Shown: positions 20,429 through 33,769 of the stretch, piece after piece
Layout: every line of letters begins with the position of its first letter
Position numbering within the stretch: position 1 is the stretch's first letter
NCBI GenBank assembly: GCA_964017045.1
Contig: OZ024808.1
Location: 16,553,784 to 16,617,783 of the forward strand
Source: Omphiscola glabra
Lineage: Eukaryota; Mollusca; Gastropoda; Lymnaeidae
Reading direction: 5' to 3'
DNA length: 64,000 bases
Made by a program: the position numbers and the translations under genes
Notes under the pieces: generated by a model
Databases searched by the model: none
What the model saw: only the letters and a program-made list of their open reading frames with translations
Told to the model about the DNA's origin: nothing

Positions 20429-21651
20429 CTAGTGGCGTCGACATAGGGCGGTTCGATCGAGGAGTCACTTTTTCTTTATATGCAGGTGTGGTATTTTCGG
20501 ACAACTGCAGAGTTTTTAGCGTGAAAGAATGGATGGCAAAATATGAACACGCCCATGGCGGCAGTAATAGCTGCAACACTAGGCAGTGTATCTATCGATA
20601 CCAAAATCAGCGATCATTTCTATTGGGAAGTAGGGCGGAAATTGAGGGCGTCGATTAATCTTGACCGGTGGAGGGGTCTGGGGAGCAACTCTCCCCAGAA
20701 AATTTTTGATTTTTTCAAAATCAAGAGGTGTATTTTTGGAGGCATTAGAGCGTCTAGTATCATACATAATCTCAATTCACTCCGTTTGTGGCGTTCCCCA
20801 GAGTAATCATTTGGCACAAGGTTATAATCAACCTCATACTGGACCATTGATCAGCGTGAGTGAAGAGGTGCATAATTTAGGGTACTAACGACAGTCGGGA
20901 AAATTCAAAATGCAAGGGTACATTTTGGCGCATACTTGACTTTGTTGTTTCTTTCAGACAATTTTGTGGTTTGCATTTTAAACTTTTGTTTGGGGAGTGC
21001 CAAAATTAGCCATAATAATGATTAAAGACATCTTAAATTCTTCAACAGTGCGATGAAAACTATATTCATTCTAGTTGTGTCACCCTTGAGGGTAAGGTTT
21101 TGCCCTTGCTTAATATCGCCTATCAAAAGAACCAAAAATCAGCAGCAGGGCGATTTAAAAAAATTTGAGAGCCATATTTCTTTTCAAGAACTTGTCAAGA
21201 ACCATGTTTTTCGGAGCCAAACCCCAATTGTGGCCGACTGGCCGAGCCGCATTCAGGTCGCTAAAGAGCCGCACACGGCTCACGAGCCACGGTTTTCCGA
21301 CTTAGTAAATCCTTTATAAGTCCGCAAAACAGTTTTGATGAATTAAAATTACGAGAATGCATTTTATAACATATCTGAATTTAGTTTTGCAACATTCTAC
21401 ACACCTAATTGGAGAGCAACGGAAGAGATCCTAGTTTAAAAATGTAGGTGTCACTTAACCTTAGAATCATAATGTGCACCCAGCAACCCTTACGATGATG
21501 GGTGCCTGGAATATTTTAGGGCTTTAAAGATGTGATGAGGTTATTTTTTTTTTTTATTTTCATATTTCAATGCAGGGTGCAAAAAAAAGTAGGAGGGGGG
21601 GGGGCAAAACGGAATAGTTCTTTGACCTGCTTATGTTATCCAAATTGAAAT
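20429..21651. other. intergenic, no gene seen
   Basis: No supported coding sequence. 21210-21300 (rich in GAGCCGC / CACGGCTC) looks like a degraded DNA-transposon piece but has no second end. A G run sits at 21594-21604. Confidence 0.4.
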
Positions 21652-21856
21652 ATTCTTCTTCTTTCTTCTTATGCCTTTTTACCCCGTCTGGGGCATAGGC
21701 CGTCCACAAGAATTTTCCACTCATCCCGGTCCTGTGCTTTCCTTTCCAATTGCTTCCAGTTGTATCCCATATTTTGCGTGTCTGTCTCTAGTTCACGTCT
21801 CCATGTATTCTTAGGTCTTCCTCTCTTTCTTTTTCCCTGTGGATTCCATGTTAGAA
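21652..21856 (-). mobile_element. truncated 3' end of the 52.4-kb LINE family
   Basis: On the - strand it matches the last 200 bp or so of the element at 52419-53690 almost base for base, including the codons for CPRRGKKA, the stop, and a GAA-rich tail (TTC repeats on +). Extreme 5' truncation is typical of target-primed reverse transcription. The opposite orientation to the 52-kb copy shows two independent insertions. Confidence 0.88.
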
Positions 21857-22727
21857 TATGAAATATTACATTACTAAAAATAGTAATGTGGCTTTTATTT
21901 TATGTTTACATTATTTTGTAGCTACTGAATTAATCAATGAATTTTCAACGCAAGAAGATTAAAACGGGTCCCATCACTAAAAAGCCACGCAAACAGGATT
22001 TTATATGCTGAACGCAAATGGAAAAAAAATCAACTTACTTATAATAATTAGACTAAATTTTCTAAATATTTCCAAATTTTACCAGTGTCAAAACGAAAAA
22101 AAAAAAAAAACAACAGCTCGTTAGAAAAGGTCTGTACATTTTTATGGGTTTAGAAAACTGGTCATTTTTTATAAATCGTATGTGAACGGCATAACTATTT
22201 TAAGACGACATGATTTGTTTACAAAAGACATTATATATCTATTAGTGTGTGATTTTATCTAAGGAAAATCGTATGCAAATAAAGTATATATTTCCCAATA
22301 TTCAGCTGATTGAAATGTTAATTTGTCTTTTCAAAACACCACACTATTTTTCAGATGAATTACAAATTGCCTCTTAGATATACTTTAAAACCCATTTTTT
22401 TAAAACCGAATTCACAGAATTTACTTTAAATTGAACAAAATAGGAATAAGAAATTTTTTTCTAAAACTAGTAGCAACAAATTTTTTTAATAGAAATGACA
22501 ATTGAAATGCTAGTTCACAAAAAACTTGGTTTTTTGGGGGGAGTGGGTGGGGGGGGGGGCGCGGGGGTTTTCTGATAGATTCCCAACAAGAAAAAAATAA
22601 TAACAATAAAAATTCGAGCAAATAGGTAGGGCACAATAAATATAGGCTATGTATTTTTTAAACTCTGTCATGCAGGAAACATTTTTACAAAAGTAGCACA
22701 ATAAAAGAAAACACAACCGCTTTCGAT

Positions 22728-22891
22728 GCAATAATTGATGAAATCAATATTATAATTGATGAAATCGATGTAATAATTGATGAAATCAATATAATAATTG
22801 ATAAAATCGATGCAATAATTGATGAAATCAATATAATAATTGATGAAATCGATGTAATAATTGATGAAATCGATGTAATAATTGATGAAAT
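22728..22891. repeat. 21-bp AT-rich array
   Basis: About eight copies of TAATTGATGAAATCRATRTAA. Confidence 0.93.
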
Positions 22892-25114
22892 GTGCACTTT
22901 TTGTATGGGCCTGATTTATTTCTTATTTTAAAAAAAATCTCATTTAAAAAAAAAAAATTTTACATTTTATATTACTCAACACACTTGGAATCGATTAAAA
23001 AATTTTTAAAGACTAATGCCATCATACAATTTATAATTTCCACCTAGCCCTACTTAAAAAGTAATGCTTTTGTGATGAAATATAATTTGAAAATAGATTG
23101 CGCATGATTGAGACTTAGCAAGAACTTATTATTAATTTTGTAGGCCTTTTTATTGATTTAGATTTAATTAAATACAGTGTTATTAAAAGCTTTTTTTAAA
23201 AAAACTATATATTAGGCGAACTACGGTAAGTAAGACATCGGCCTAAGCGGTCCGTACGATATTATTAATCGAATACTGTAACAAGCCTTTAACAAGCTTG
23301 GATTTATATACGGATCATCAAATATATCGAGCGTGGCGATATTTCTTAGAATCCACTAATTGTAATCGGTTAAAGGCACCAGATATTATTCTTTTTAAAT
23401 ATTTTTAAAAAAAACAATGTAGTCGTTTTTAATTTTTAAAAAATATATCATATTTATATTTGTATACAGTGCATTATTGGAGATCAAAATGTGCCTGTCA
23501 TTTCCCACTTTGATATGAATGTGGTGGCGGAGCGGAACTTGAGGACACCCGCCAAAATCACCCGAACAAAAGTGGGAGCTGGGTTGGGGGGGGGGCGGGT
23601 AATAGTCTTAAAGTGTGATCGTTTGTGACAGGTGGTAATGAGTAACGATCACTTTTGAATGTGACGTCACACAATGTGTTTCTTTTTTTCTCGTGCATAA
23701 TTTTAAAGTTGTTGTTGAATGAAATTATTGACAAAGAAATTATTTTATCTATCATTTTTTCTTATCGTGGTCCGTTTTCTTTAACACATTCAATAAAAAA
23801 GCAGCACCTTAATAATTCAAGAGCATTTATTTTCCAACTAGAAATGCACCCGGCTTTAATGGGGTTTTTTATGTGGAAAACAATATCCTAAAGCGTATTA
23901 AGAAAAGACAAAGTCAAAGACACTTCGCTAAAGTAGCTGCTGGCCGGCTATCCAAACCAAGTAAAAACAGGTAGTCAAAGACACTTCGCTAAAGTTGCTG
24001 CTGACCAGCAGTCCAAAACAATTTATTGCTTGTTGAGCAATTTACTGGTTGATGTGGATGGTACCACCTATTTCGTTAATTTCCTGGTTCTGAATGCGGT
24101 CCCTTATTGTTTTGCCAGCAGCTCGACTTGATTAGACGTCTCATTTCGCAGGTGATTATTTTTCTCTCAATTCTGTTATTCAGATCCCAGGTCTTACACT
24201 AACATGGGATCATCGGATGTCAGTAGTAAAATTGATACAAAGTCTTTTTGTCTTGTATTTAAGAAGCTTTTACCAGTGGACACTATTTAAAGAATTGAAA
24301 AAAAAAGAGTAATCAAACATGGACTGCAATGGTTCCGTGTGCAAACGTCAGTTCACATGATCAAATTTCGCGTTTAATTGTTGTATGAACGCACTAATTT
24401 GTGCGTGGTTTCTTTTTTTCTCTTTTCTTTTTTTTTTTTGGGGGGGGGGGGGGGGGGGAATTTGATCAAATAGTAATTTGAAAGTTGTGACAAGGCTTCA
24501 TACACGAATCGCATCAAATGCTTGAATGAAAATTTGATCGCGTGAACCGACCGTAACAAATAATGCCTTTGAGACATTGCTATCCTTATAAAATGCATTA
24601 AGATATATTTTGATAAGATGATGACTGTGTCTAAGTTCGAAACTAATGATTCCCCGTTCCCAACACACATATTATATTCAGGTGGCCATTCTATCTAAAA
24701 AAAGAAACTCTAGAATGGTAAGTATGCCAAAGCACTCTTGCCACTGAACCATGTCCTACCAGGCCCAAATATGGGGGGAGGGGGACAACCATTGGCGCTT
24801 GTCAGGGGCCCGAGCTAGATGGGGGCACGCCCTTTTTCGAGTTTTTTAAAAATATACTCACATGTTTGAAACACGAAAGGGGTCCGAACTCTGTCACCTG
24901 CCGGGGGCCCATAAATTCCTAGGTGCTGGCCTAATAATAGTGTGCACCCAACCCGCTAGCATGTCAGAATGCCGTTTGACAACTGTATGTATAGACGAGA
25001 CGATTTTATTCATTCTTTTCCGTAGGATCCTTTATTCTGTTGTCATTAAGCTCTTTTATTGTCAAGACCTGAGTTGTTACCGCCTTCCTTGGAATGGGCA
25101 GAAGTACACGGCAT
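22892..25114. other. intergenic, no gene seen
   Basis: AT-rich, with homopolymer G runs (e.g. 24440-24458). A short coding-like stretch near 23469-23575 is discussed in the findings. 23905-24020 contains an imperfect duplication of AGTCAAAGACACTTCGCTAA. Confidence 0.4.
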
Positions 25115-25395
25115 TTTAGTAATGGATGGCAATGGCTTGCACTTGCTGATCTCAACAATGGCTTCCACTTGCTGATCTCAACAATGGCTTCCACTTGCTG
25201 ATCTCAACAATGGCTGGCAGTTGCTGATCTCAACAATGGCTGGCACTTACTGATTTCAACAATGGCTGGCACTTGCTGATCTCAACAATGGCTGGCATTT
25301 GCCGATCTCAACAATGCCTGGCACTTGCTGATCTCAACAATGGCTGGCACTTGCTGATCTCAACAACGGCTGGCACTTGCCGATCTCATCAACGA
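25115..25395. repeat. 26-bp array
   Basis: About ten copies of TTGCTGATCTCAACAATGGC plus TGGCAC. Confidence 0.93.
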
Positions 25396-25554
25396 GAGCA
25401 TGCATAGATGGTAAAACTGTCGGAGTCCAGGTGTATTACAATTCAGGAATGATCTATAAAAACGGAGAAATTTGTGCCGCCCAATGGGGAAGAGGAAAAA
25501 GTGCATGTAGAAAACCAGTTAGATCACGAATGCATCAAATTTGAAGGATGTATA

Positions 25555-25765
25555 ACACTTATAGCGTATAACACCAATAGAATATAACACTTATAGCGTA
25601 TAACACCAATAGAATATAACACTTAAAGCGTATAACACCAATAGATTATAACACTTAAAGCGTATAACACCAATAGAATATAACACTTAAATCGTATAAC
25701 ACCATAGAATATAACACTTATAGCGTATAACACCCATAGTAATATAACACTTATAGCTTATAACC
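25555..25765. repeat. ~31-bp array
   Basis: About seven copies built on TATAACACTTATAGCGTATA and ACACCAATAGA. Confidence 0.9.
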
Positions 25766-26429
25766 CTAACCCATATACATAAATTGGCTTTTTTTCTAAT
25801 TTTCTTTGAGCCCTGATTCACTTTTTGCAGTGAGACTGATACGCTGCCATGAAGTCTGTGAGGAGCTTGATAAGACCATAATCTTGACAGGAGTCATATC
25901 ATCAGCTCCGTCTCATAAATTTTAGAGGCCCCCTTTCCCCCCCCCCCCCCGGGGCCACTTTTTTGTTTTGTTTTAGATATTCAGTAAAAATTAAAACATT
26001 TTCTAATTAATTTTACCCAAATAAAAAATGTTTGGCTCCCTAAACTATTTAAGGCGCGCGTGACGCCCCTGGAAACCATACAGCTACTACAGCTTTGATG
26101 TTTGACAATGCAGCCATTACAGCTGGTGCGTACTGGGCCGCTGGTCCTGAGAACTTGTAATTTCGTTATGACTGCAGCTATCAAAACGTTTTGAATATGA
26201 TGGATCCGTTGTCTCTGAACAATGTATTTGTATTTGTGAATGATTTATGTGGGGGCTGTGAGGCACACAGCTTTGATTGACATATTAGAGTGGGGATGCA
26301 AATTATTTAAGATACAGCAGTCGCTCTAAACAAGTGTTTGCTAAACGTTCTAGCTTCGTGACCCACTAACATGTTTACTGGCCTGTCTGTGACATATAAC
26401 GGATAAGAACGTCCGCGGAATTTTTCCAT

Positions 26430-26925
26430 CTCTTATATATATTATATTACGCTTCTGGTGGACTGCTTCCTAATCAGCGTATTTGGTATTGAGAGTATAT
26501 TACAAATAAGTGTATATGTCTGAAAGCAAGTATGGTTCGATAATGAGTTTAAAAACGTGCAAGATATAATTTCGGATGACTGCGCTAAATGTTTTTTTTT
26601 TAAAAATAACGCAACTACTTTTGGTGCGTAATATTTTCTTTCCGTAAAATGAAATCGTCTCATTTTAAGTATGGTGTAAAGAAATTTTTGGTTTAAAAGT
26701 GGTTGGGACATAAGAATATTTAATATAGATCATGGGCGTGAAATAAAAAAAAAAGTGTGCAGTGACGTATCATGGAGCGAAGGCGTGTAGCAAAAATTGG
26801 GATTCGTAAATGTGCGCTTCTTGAGTTCATGTTTTGTCAAGTAACTTTAGTAGATATGAAAGTTCACGCATTGCTGTCGCCAATGTTTGGCGGGCTATAT
26901 CTAGTGTCGTAATGAAGCAGTTACT
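26430..26925 (+). repeat. ~500-bp dispersed repeat, copy A
   Basis: The reverse complement of 43805-44310, diverged, with shared landmarks in opposite order: GCTTCTGGTGGACTGCTTCC, ATTTTCTTTCCGTAAAATGA, ATGGGCGTGAAATAAA, GCAGTGACGTATCATG, TTGCTGTCGCCAATGTTTGG. No coding capacity; probably a non-autonomous transposon. Confidence 0.8.
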
Positions 26926-27234
26926 CACACAACAATGCCAAGAAATAAAACTTACCAATAACTTTGTAATGATTACGTCACCCTAATCGAACCTAGATTT
27001 TCAACCGTTTTTTTTTTCCTTATTCTTTCGGTGACCCGGTCATTTTGCTTTCGTGGACCGGTACGGGGTCGTCACCTGGCGTTTTGGAAACGCTGCTTTA
27101 AACAATACATTCTCAGGGGGGCTGTGTCTTTCCTTAAGTGGCGTAACTAGAGTTAGAGCCTCCCCCCCCCCCCTCAACTCACAAGAAAAAAAAAATAATT
27201 TAAAAAGTTGGTCCTGCCGCCCATCAATAAATAG

Positions 27235-27297
27235 ACCACACACACACACACACTTACACACACAAACACACACACACGCGCGCGCGCACACACACAA
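27235..27297. repeat. (CA)n / (CG)n microsatellite
   Basis: Dinucleotide repeat with a CGCGCGCGC centre, preceded by a poly-C tract (27162-27173). Confidence 0.95.
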
Positions 27298-27769
27298 AAC
27301 CCGCATCAACCCACCTCCTATACGTGTTTGTCTTCATTGACCAGAATTTTTTGTTATTTTGTTTTTCTTTGTTTGTTTGACATTTACAAAACTATTGGTT
27401 TTCTGCGAGGAGCTTAATGGCTTATCTCATAAATAAAGATTTTTTAAAAAAAACAGAGAAGCCTCTGCTTTTTTTTTTACGACTCATTTAATTCCCCTAA
27501 TTACACGTTAAATAAAACTAATTTAAAAAATACAACCAACAACAGTTTGGTCACAATCCTTCTTCATAAGGCAGATCAAGGCGAACTGCGAGAATCTAAA
27601 TGTTAATGAAAATATACACGACCATCTACTCAAGTCAAAGCTTTATAACCAATGTGATACTTAAACACACACACAAAAAAAACCCGATTGGATTTCACCG
27701 TGCAAACACACCAACAGCAGTCAAGGTTTAAAGGTAAATTTGGATTTTGATCTATCAGGAGTGGCTAAG

Positions 27770-29075
27770 ATAAATGTTGAACGCATGGTTGAATGTTGAA
27801 CACAGAGCTGAATTTTGAGCACAGGGCTGAATGTTGAGCACAGTGCTGAATGTTGAGCACATGGCTGAATGTTGAGCACAGGGCTGAATGTTGAGCACAG
27901 TGCTGAATGTTGAGCACAGGGCTGAATGTTGAGCACAGTGCTGAATTTTGAGCACAGGGCTGAATGTTGAGCACAGTGCTGAATGTTGAGCACAGGGCTG
28001 AATGTTGAGCACAGTGCTGAATGTTGAGCACAGGGCTGAATGTTGAGCACAGGGCTGAATGTTGAGCACAGTGCTGAATGTTGAGCACAGGGCTGAATGT
28101 TGAGCACAGTGCTGAATTTTGAGCACAGGGCTGAATGTTGAGCACAGTGCTGAATGTTGAGCACAGGGCTGAATGTTGAGCACAGGGCTGAATGTTGAGC
28201 ACAGGGCTGAATGTTGAGCACATGGCTGAATGTTGAGCACAGTGCTGAATGCTGAACACAGTGCTGAATGTTGAGCACAGGGCTGAATGTTGAGCACAGG
28301 GCTGAATGTTGAGCACAGGGCTGAATGTTGAGCACAGTGCTGAATGTTGAGCACAGGGCTGAATGTTGAGCACAGGGCTGAATGTTGAGCACAGGGCTGA
28401 ATGTTGAGCACAGGGCTGAATGTTGAGCACAGGGCTGAATGTTGAGCACAGGGCTGAATGTTGAGCACATGGCTGAATGTTGAGCACAGTGCTGAATGTT
28501 GAGCACAGGGCTGAATGTTGAGCACAGGGCTGAATGTTGAGCACAGGGCTGAATGTTGAGCACAGGGCTGAATGTTGAGCACAGGGCTGAATGTTGAGCA
28601 CAGGGCTGAATGTTGAGCACATGGCTGAATGTTGAGCACAGTGCTGAATGTTGAGCACAGGGCTGAATGTTGAGCACAGGGCTGAATGTTGAGCACAGGG
28701 CTGAATGTTGAGCACAGGGCTGAATGTTGAGCACAGTGCTGAATGTTGAGCACAGGGCTGAATGTTGAGCACAGGGCTGAATGTTGAGCACAGGGCTGAA
28801 TGTTGAGCACAGGGCTGAATGTTGAGCACAGGGCTGAATGTTGAGCACAGTGCTGAATGTTGAGCACAGGGCTGAATGTTGAGCACAGTGCTGAATGTTG
28901 AACACAGGGCTGAATGTTGAGCACAGAGCTGAATGTTGTGCACAAACTGAATGTTGAACCCAGGGCTGAATGTTAAACACAGAGCTGAATGTTGAACACA
29001 GAGCTGAATGTTGAACACAGAGCTGAATGTTGAACCCAGCGCTGAATGTTGAACACAGAGCTGGATGTTGAAAAC
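27770..29075. repeat. 20-bp array, ~65 copies
   Basis: The unit is GCTGAATGTTGAGCACAGGG, with recurrent variants at two positions (CAGTG, CATGG) and diverged copies at the right end (GAACACAGA). It is open in all three - strand frames because the unit lacks stops, so the 400-480-codon frames there are artefacts. Confidence 0.97.
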
Positions 29076-29748
29076 AGAGCCTTTGTCTAGAGAAAAAACA
29101 ACACGAACAAGAGAAACTAACACACACCGCAGCTCCGATTTCTTTCTCTTGCTGTCGTTGTGCCTCTGACGTCACCCTCTCCTGACCCCTTTCCCACCAG
29201 CACCCCTCCCCTCACTTTTTTCTGGACCTCTTTCGATATGGTGTCCGCCAAGCGCTCTCCCCCCCCCCCCCTCCTCCACAGTCCAGATCTGCTCAAGTGC
29301 CAGACGACGTTGAGCGGTAACGGCGCTGTGACGGCTGATAACTGTCCCCAGTAACTAATTGGGACTATTTCCTTGCACTTGTGTGTAAATTACTAAGTGG
29401 TTAAGTACCGTGTGTGCGCTCTATTCTACTCGTGTACTTATGCAAGGTTAGTACCGCCTATTCTTTACACTCCTCTTGGACTTATCCAAGGTAAGCATCG
29501 CTTATTCTTTATACTACGCTTGGACTTTGTAAGTTAAGTACCGTGCATACTCTATACCAGGTTTACACAAACTTCTACGTTTAGCGGACCGGTGGACACG
29601 TTTCAAAAGTGCACCACGGACCGGTGCCAAATCTATTAAAAAGTTGTGTCCTTTATTTGCACCATAAACATATTTCACCGTTTGCCTCTTCAAAAACAGG
29701 AAAACTGAATTCGATGGGTTTGGCAATGGGCGTGGGACTGAGAATTTG

Positions 29749-29850
29749 ATAGAATGTGTTGTCACTGGCAATGAGTCTATGTGACAAGTTGCAGCTCGAT
29801 AGGTTGACGGGAAGTGGCTCAATTAGCCGTCCGAAGATTTTGCCAGTCCG
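29749..29850. repeat. dispersed repeat, copy 2
   Basis: Second copy of the repeat at 17276-17375, same orientation. The preceding 29580-29640 (ACCGGTGGACACG, GGACCGGTGCC) has transposon-end character. Confidence 0.65.
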
Positions 29851-30054
29851 CCAGCCAGTCACTTAGAAAAGCAAAGTTGATATAAAGTATTTAAAAAGAC
29901 GTTTTAATTTATCAAGCTCTATTTTTGAACAAAAAAAAAAAGCTACACTCGAACTCTAAATGAAGGATATGGTTAATTTGCAAGGCGGTGAGTGGGGAGC
30001 GAGCAATCGCAGCCATTGGCTAACTCTCGAAAGTGCATCCTCCCCCTCAAACAT

Positions 30055-30490
30055 ACATATTTATTTAATTATGGTTACTCTTGAAAAAGACAGAATACTC
30101 TCTTACGCCTACTTTAAAACTACTGACAGCCATAACTATTTACCCTACTTTTCTTCGAAACCCAAATCCTACAAGGTCTCCATTCCCTTTTCTCAACGAC
30201 TTCGTCTTCATTGACTCTGCCTGTCTGATGATGACCTTTCGGACCACGCACTTGAAATGATCCGCTATTTCTGGTGTAGGTCCCACCCGTAGGCAGTAGT
30301 TTCACCAGAGCTTCAACGAATTAAAAAATATCACCGGTTCTGATGCCTTCTGGTCTCTTCCGAGTGACAAAAGCGATAGAACGAAACTTTTTCTTATTTA
30401 CCATCGTGATAATCTCTTAACGAAACTGATTACATTTAAAAACCGTGCCATTATCCCCGCCGACTCTGAAACGCCAACACTTTCTTAACT
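30055..30490 (+). pseudogene. Penelope-like retroelement fragment
   Basis: The conceptual translation shows Penelope-type RT C-terminal motifs: TDSHNYLPYFSSKP, SIPFSQRLRLH, an in-frame stop at 30212-30214, then LCLSDDDL; after a stop and a frameshift it continues with DRTKLFLIYHRDNLL and FKNRAIIPADSETPTLS. The match is to the region after the RT fingers/palm (no catalytic aspartates here) and there is no intact endonuclease. It is degenerate (at least two stops and a frameshift) and runs into the 45-bp array that follows. Family assignment is from remembered motif patterns. Confidence 0.7.
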
Positions 30491-30544
30491 TCGCCCATCA
30501 TTCTGTTCAGAAGAGATACTATTCTACGTTGCTATCTTTTTTTT

Positions 30545-31365
30545 TCGTAGCCATTCTACCTAACCCGATTTCAGTTACACCGCCAACCCTTTATTTTCTT
30601 CTACCTAACCCGATTTCAGTTACGCCGCCAACCCTATATTTTCTTCTACCTAACCCGATTTCAGTTATGCCGCCAACCCTTTATTTTCTTCTACTTAACC
30701 CGATTTCAGTTACACCGCCAACCCTTTATTTTCTTCTACCTAACCCGATTTCAGTTACGCCGCCAACCCTATATTTTCTTCTACCTAACCCGATTTCAGT
30801 TACGCCGCCAACCCTTTATTTTTTCTACCTAACCCGATTTCAGTTACGCCGCCAACCCTTTATTTTCTTCTACTTAACCTGATTTCAGTTACGCCGCCAA
30901 CCCTTTATTTTCTTCTACTTAACCCGATTTCAGTTACACCGCCAACCCTTTATTTTCTTCTACATAACCCAATTTCAGTTACGCCGCCAACCCTTTATTT
31001 TCTTCTACCTAACCCGATTTCAGTTACACCGCCAACCCTTTATTTTCTTCTACTTAACCCGATTTCAGTTACACCGCCAACCCTTTATTTTCTTCTACCT
31101 AACCCGATTTCAGTTACGCCGCCAACCCTATATTTTCTTCTACCTAACCCGATTTCAGTTACGCCGCCAACCCTTTATTTTTTCTACCTAACCCGATTTC
31201 AGTTACGCCGCCAACCCTTTATTTTCTTCTACTTAACCCGATTTCAGTTACGCCGCCAACCCTTTATTTTCTTCTACTTAACCCGATTTCAGTTACGCCG
31301 CCAACCCTTTATTTTCTTCTACTTAACCCGATTTCAGTTACGCCGCCAACCCTTTATTTTGTTTT
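30545..31365. repeat. 45-bp array with acceptor-like unit (~18 copies)
   Basis: Every unit carries CTACCTAACCCGATTTCAG, which looks like a branch point (CTAAC) plus a 3' splice site, followed by TTACGCCGCCAACCC. Located directly after the Penelope-like fragment. No exon recognised at its end. Confidence 0.95.
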
Positions 31366-31920
31366 TTTTAAATTATCACAATACAGTTCAAATGTTACAG
31401 ATTTACACTGGAAACAAGCCAACGCACACAAATGATACACCGACAAAATGTTCCCTAATCACAGTGAATACTACCAACAGGGTCACGCTATCACGTTTAA
31501 AGAAACAAAACAACGTTAACGGTGCAAGTGCACTGCTATGTGATCGATATCTGGACCTTTTGATTAGATGCGTTTCCGAGATAATTTAATCTTCTTCAAA
31601 CGGATTCATTTTTTTTTTTAAAAAAAGGACGCGTCACGCTTTTATTGAATGTCAGCTCGAAACAAACTGCCACCGTAATTGTTAAAGTTTTTATTTACAA
31701 CTGTGCAGATAGGGAACAAATTGCCGTTAGTAAGTAGCACGGGTGTCTACCATTAGAACTGAGCAGATCAGTCTGTACGGGATTATTGTATTGAATTAAT
31801 CATTTATCCAGTGGCATCTTTGTCATTGCTGATGCGGGTGAATAGCATGGGATTAGTGTCGTGTTATAGGTGTCATTACCAAGCAAGGGCGCTGGAAGAG
31901 GATGTTGGGGCGCGGTTTTT
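31366..31920. other. intergenic, no gene seen
   Basis: AT-rich, no supported feature. Confidence 0.4.
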
Positions 31921-31921
31921 G

Positions 31922-32072
31922 TCTTTTGGGTGTCATTTTCGGGTGTCGTTTTCGGGTGTCGTTTTCGGGTGTCGTTTTCGGGTGTCGTTTTCTGGTGTCA
32001 TTTCCGGGTGTAATTTTCGGGTGTCGTTTTCGGGTGTCATTTTCGGGTGTTATTTTCGGGTGTCATTTTCGG
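31922..32072. repeat. 13-bp TTTTCGGGTGTCG array
   Basis: About 12 copies with minor variants. Confidence 0.93.
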
Positions 32073-33379
32073 TTTACTTTATAAACTTTAATGTGTATTC
32101 CGTATGCGGTGTTTTTTTTAATTGATTAAGGGTGGCAAAAATCAAGTATCGCCCTGGGCGTCATAAACTCCACTGATTAAAGTGGCGTCATGACTTTGAT
32201 TCAGCTAGTGTGGCTTTATTTACGCTTTCAAGTTTTGAGCGTAACTTTCAAATGATCATATTTATATTTTAAAAAATTAAAAATAATAACCTTCCAGTCA
32301 ATATATACCGATGTTCCCAGAGACTATAATTTAAGAACCGTCTTGGGGCCATACCATGATCATTCCAGCTACTCGCACCGTGTGAAATGCCAACAATCGG
32401 ACACATTGATCTCGAGTTAACGGGCCGCGAGGAGCAGCGCTTAATGGTAACCCCTGTGATCCTTTAGGCCAGCGGTCATCTGGGGGTTTGTGTCCCGGCG
32501 ATCGCCCTGACCGGAGAGTGTTTGTCCAGCAATGGAAACAAATTGTCAGGACGTGTTTGTTGTGGAGTTATTTGGGGTTAAATGTCGCGGCATGTCCCCC
32601 GGGGGGCCCACAGGGGCTAGGACATTTCGGAAATAGTTTTGTTTTTCAACGGTTGTATTATCCGTTCAATGAGACAAAACTGATCTGCTTAAATGCACAC
32701 GAAGTCAGTGTGGAGAACGCATTTATACTTAAGCACCCTCACTGAACTTTCCTGAATACAATATGAATGTGTCTAGAGGAGCGCTCTGCCTCTATGTCAG
32801 GCATGCACAACTCAAAATGTAAAGCGGGACGTAATACTTAATGAAAAACGTGCGCGGGCCGTAATACGTCACGAAAAACTTGTGCGTGGCGAAAGATAAT
32901 AGGACAGGGGGAGGGGGGGGGAAGAAAAGCTGTTTAGGAAAATAATAACAATAAAGAATATTTCGTTACTTCGCAGGTCACCAAGTAATTGATGGCGGGT
33001 CGAATGCGGCCGGTGGGCCGTATATTTTGCATGGCTGCTGATTAAATAATTACAGGTGTGTTGGACCGCGATAAAGCTTTCAGATAGATTAATAAGACAC
33101 GAACAGTTTGTGTAAAAAAAAAACTATATAGGTTAAACTTTAATACCAGTTACATAGAATATACATACACACGTTAAGGCAAATCAGTAAAAACAAAAAC
33201 AGCAAACATACAAAACAAAAACAAAAGTTCATACAAGTGTTTTGAAAGGGAAGAATAAAAAAGAATAGGTTCACGTCCCTTAGAAAAGCGGAAAGGAAGT
33301 AGGTGGAAGATATAATAATAATAATACAAATTTAAATAGAAAAAAAGCACCTATGTTAACTTGTGAATTCCTCGACGTC
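32073..33379. other. intergenic, transposon debris
   Basis: No gene supported. 32805-33050 (GGCCGTAATACGTCACG, GCGGCCGGTGGGCCG) resembles a degraded DNA-transposon end but cannot be delimited. Confidence 0.35.
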
Positions 33380-33560
33380 GACCCCCGAAAGGGATCGGCT
33401 CACAAACCCATGAGCAGTGTCGGCGTCCTTCAATAGCATGGCCCCAGACGGGATCGGCTCCCCAACCCGGGAGCAGTGTCGGTGTCCTTCAAAAGCATGG
33501 CCCCAGACGGGATCGGCTCCCCAACCCAGGAGCAGTGTCGGTGTCCTCTAATAGAATGGC
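33380..33560. repeat. ~60-bp tandem repeat, three copies
   Basis: Units contain GGATCGGCTCCCCAACCC and GAGCAGTGTCGGTGTCC. Confidence 0.9.
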
Positions 33561-33651
33561 CCCAGAGACTAATGAAGTAATGCAGTGACTGAGACGCTAG
33601 CTCCACATCTGAAAGTCTAAATGTACTTGTCATTGGGACCAGAGCCAGGAT

Positions 33652-33728
33652 TGTTTACCTACGCCCCCTAGGACTCACGTTTTGCATCGCCTGACTCCCT
33701 CGTTCATGGAGTCTTTCCGTCTATGTCG
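33652..33728. repeat. 77-bp direct repeat, left copy
   Basis: Nearly identical to 34536-34613 and in the same orientation; contains the hairpin GACTCC...GGAGTC around CTCGTTCAT. The two copies bracket about 800 bp. Confidence 0.85.
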
Positions 33729-33769
33729 TTAGACGCAATTTTCTTTAGTTTCGGGCTTTGACCAACTTC

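Noticed and set aside
27721..29175. Three overlapping 396-484-codon frames on the - strand
   Set aside because: They are the same 20-bp satellite read in three phases; no stop in the unit, no unique domain.
30216..30240. Hammerhead-like CTGATGATGACC
   Set aside because: Lies inside the Penelope-like coding homology (LSDDDL) and lacks the GAAAC box.
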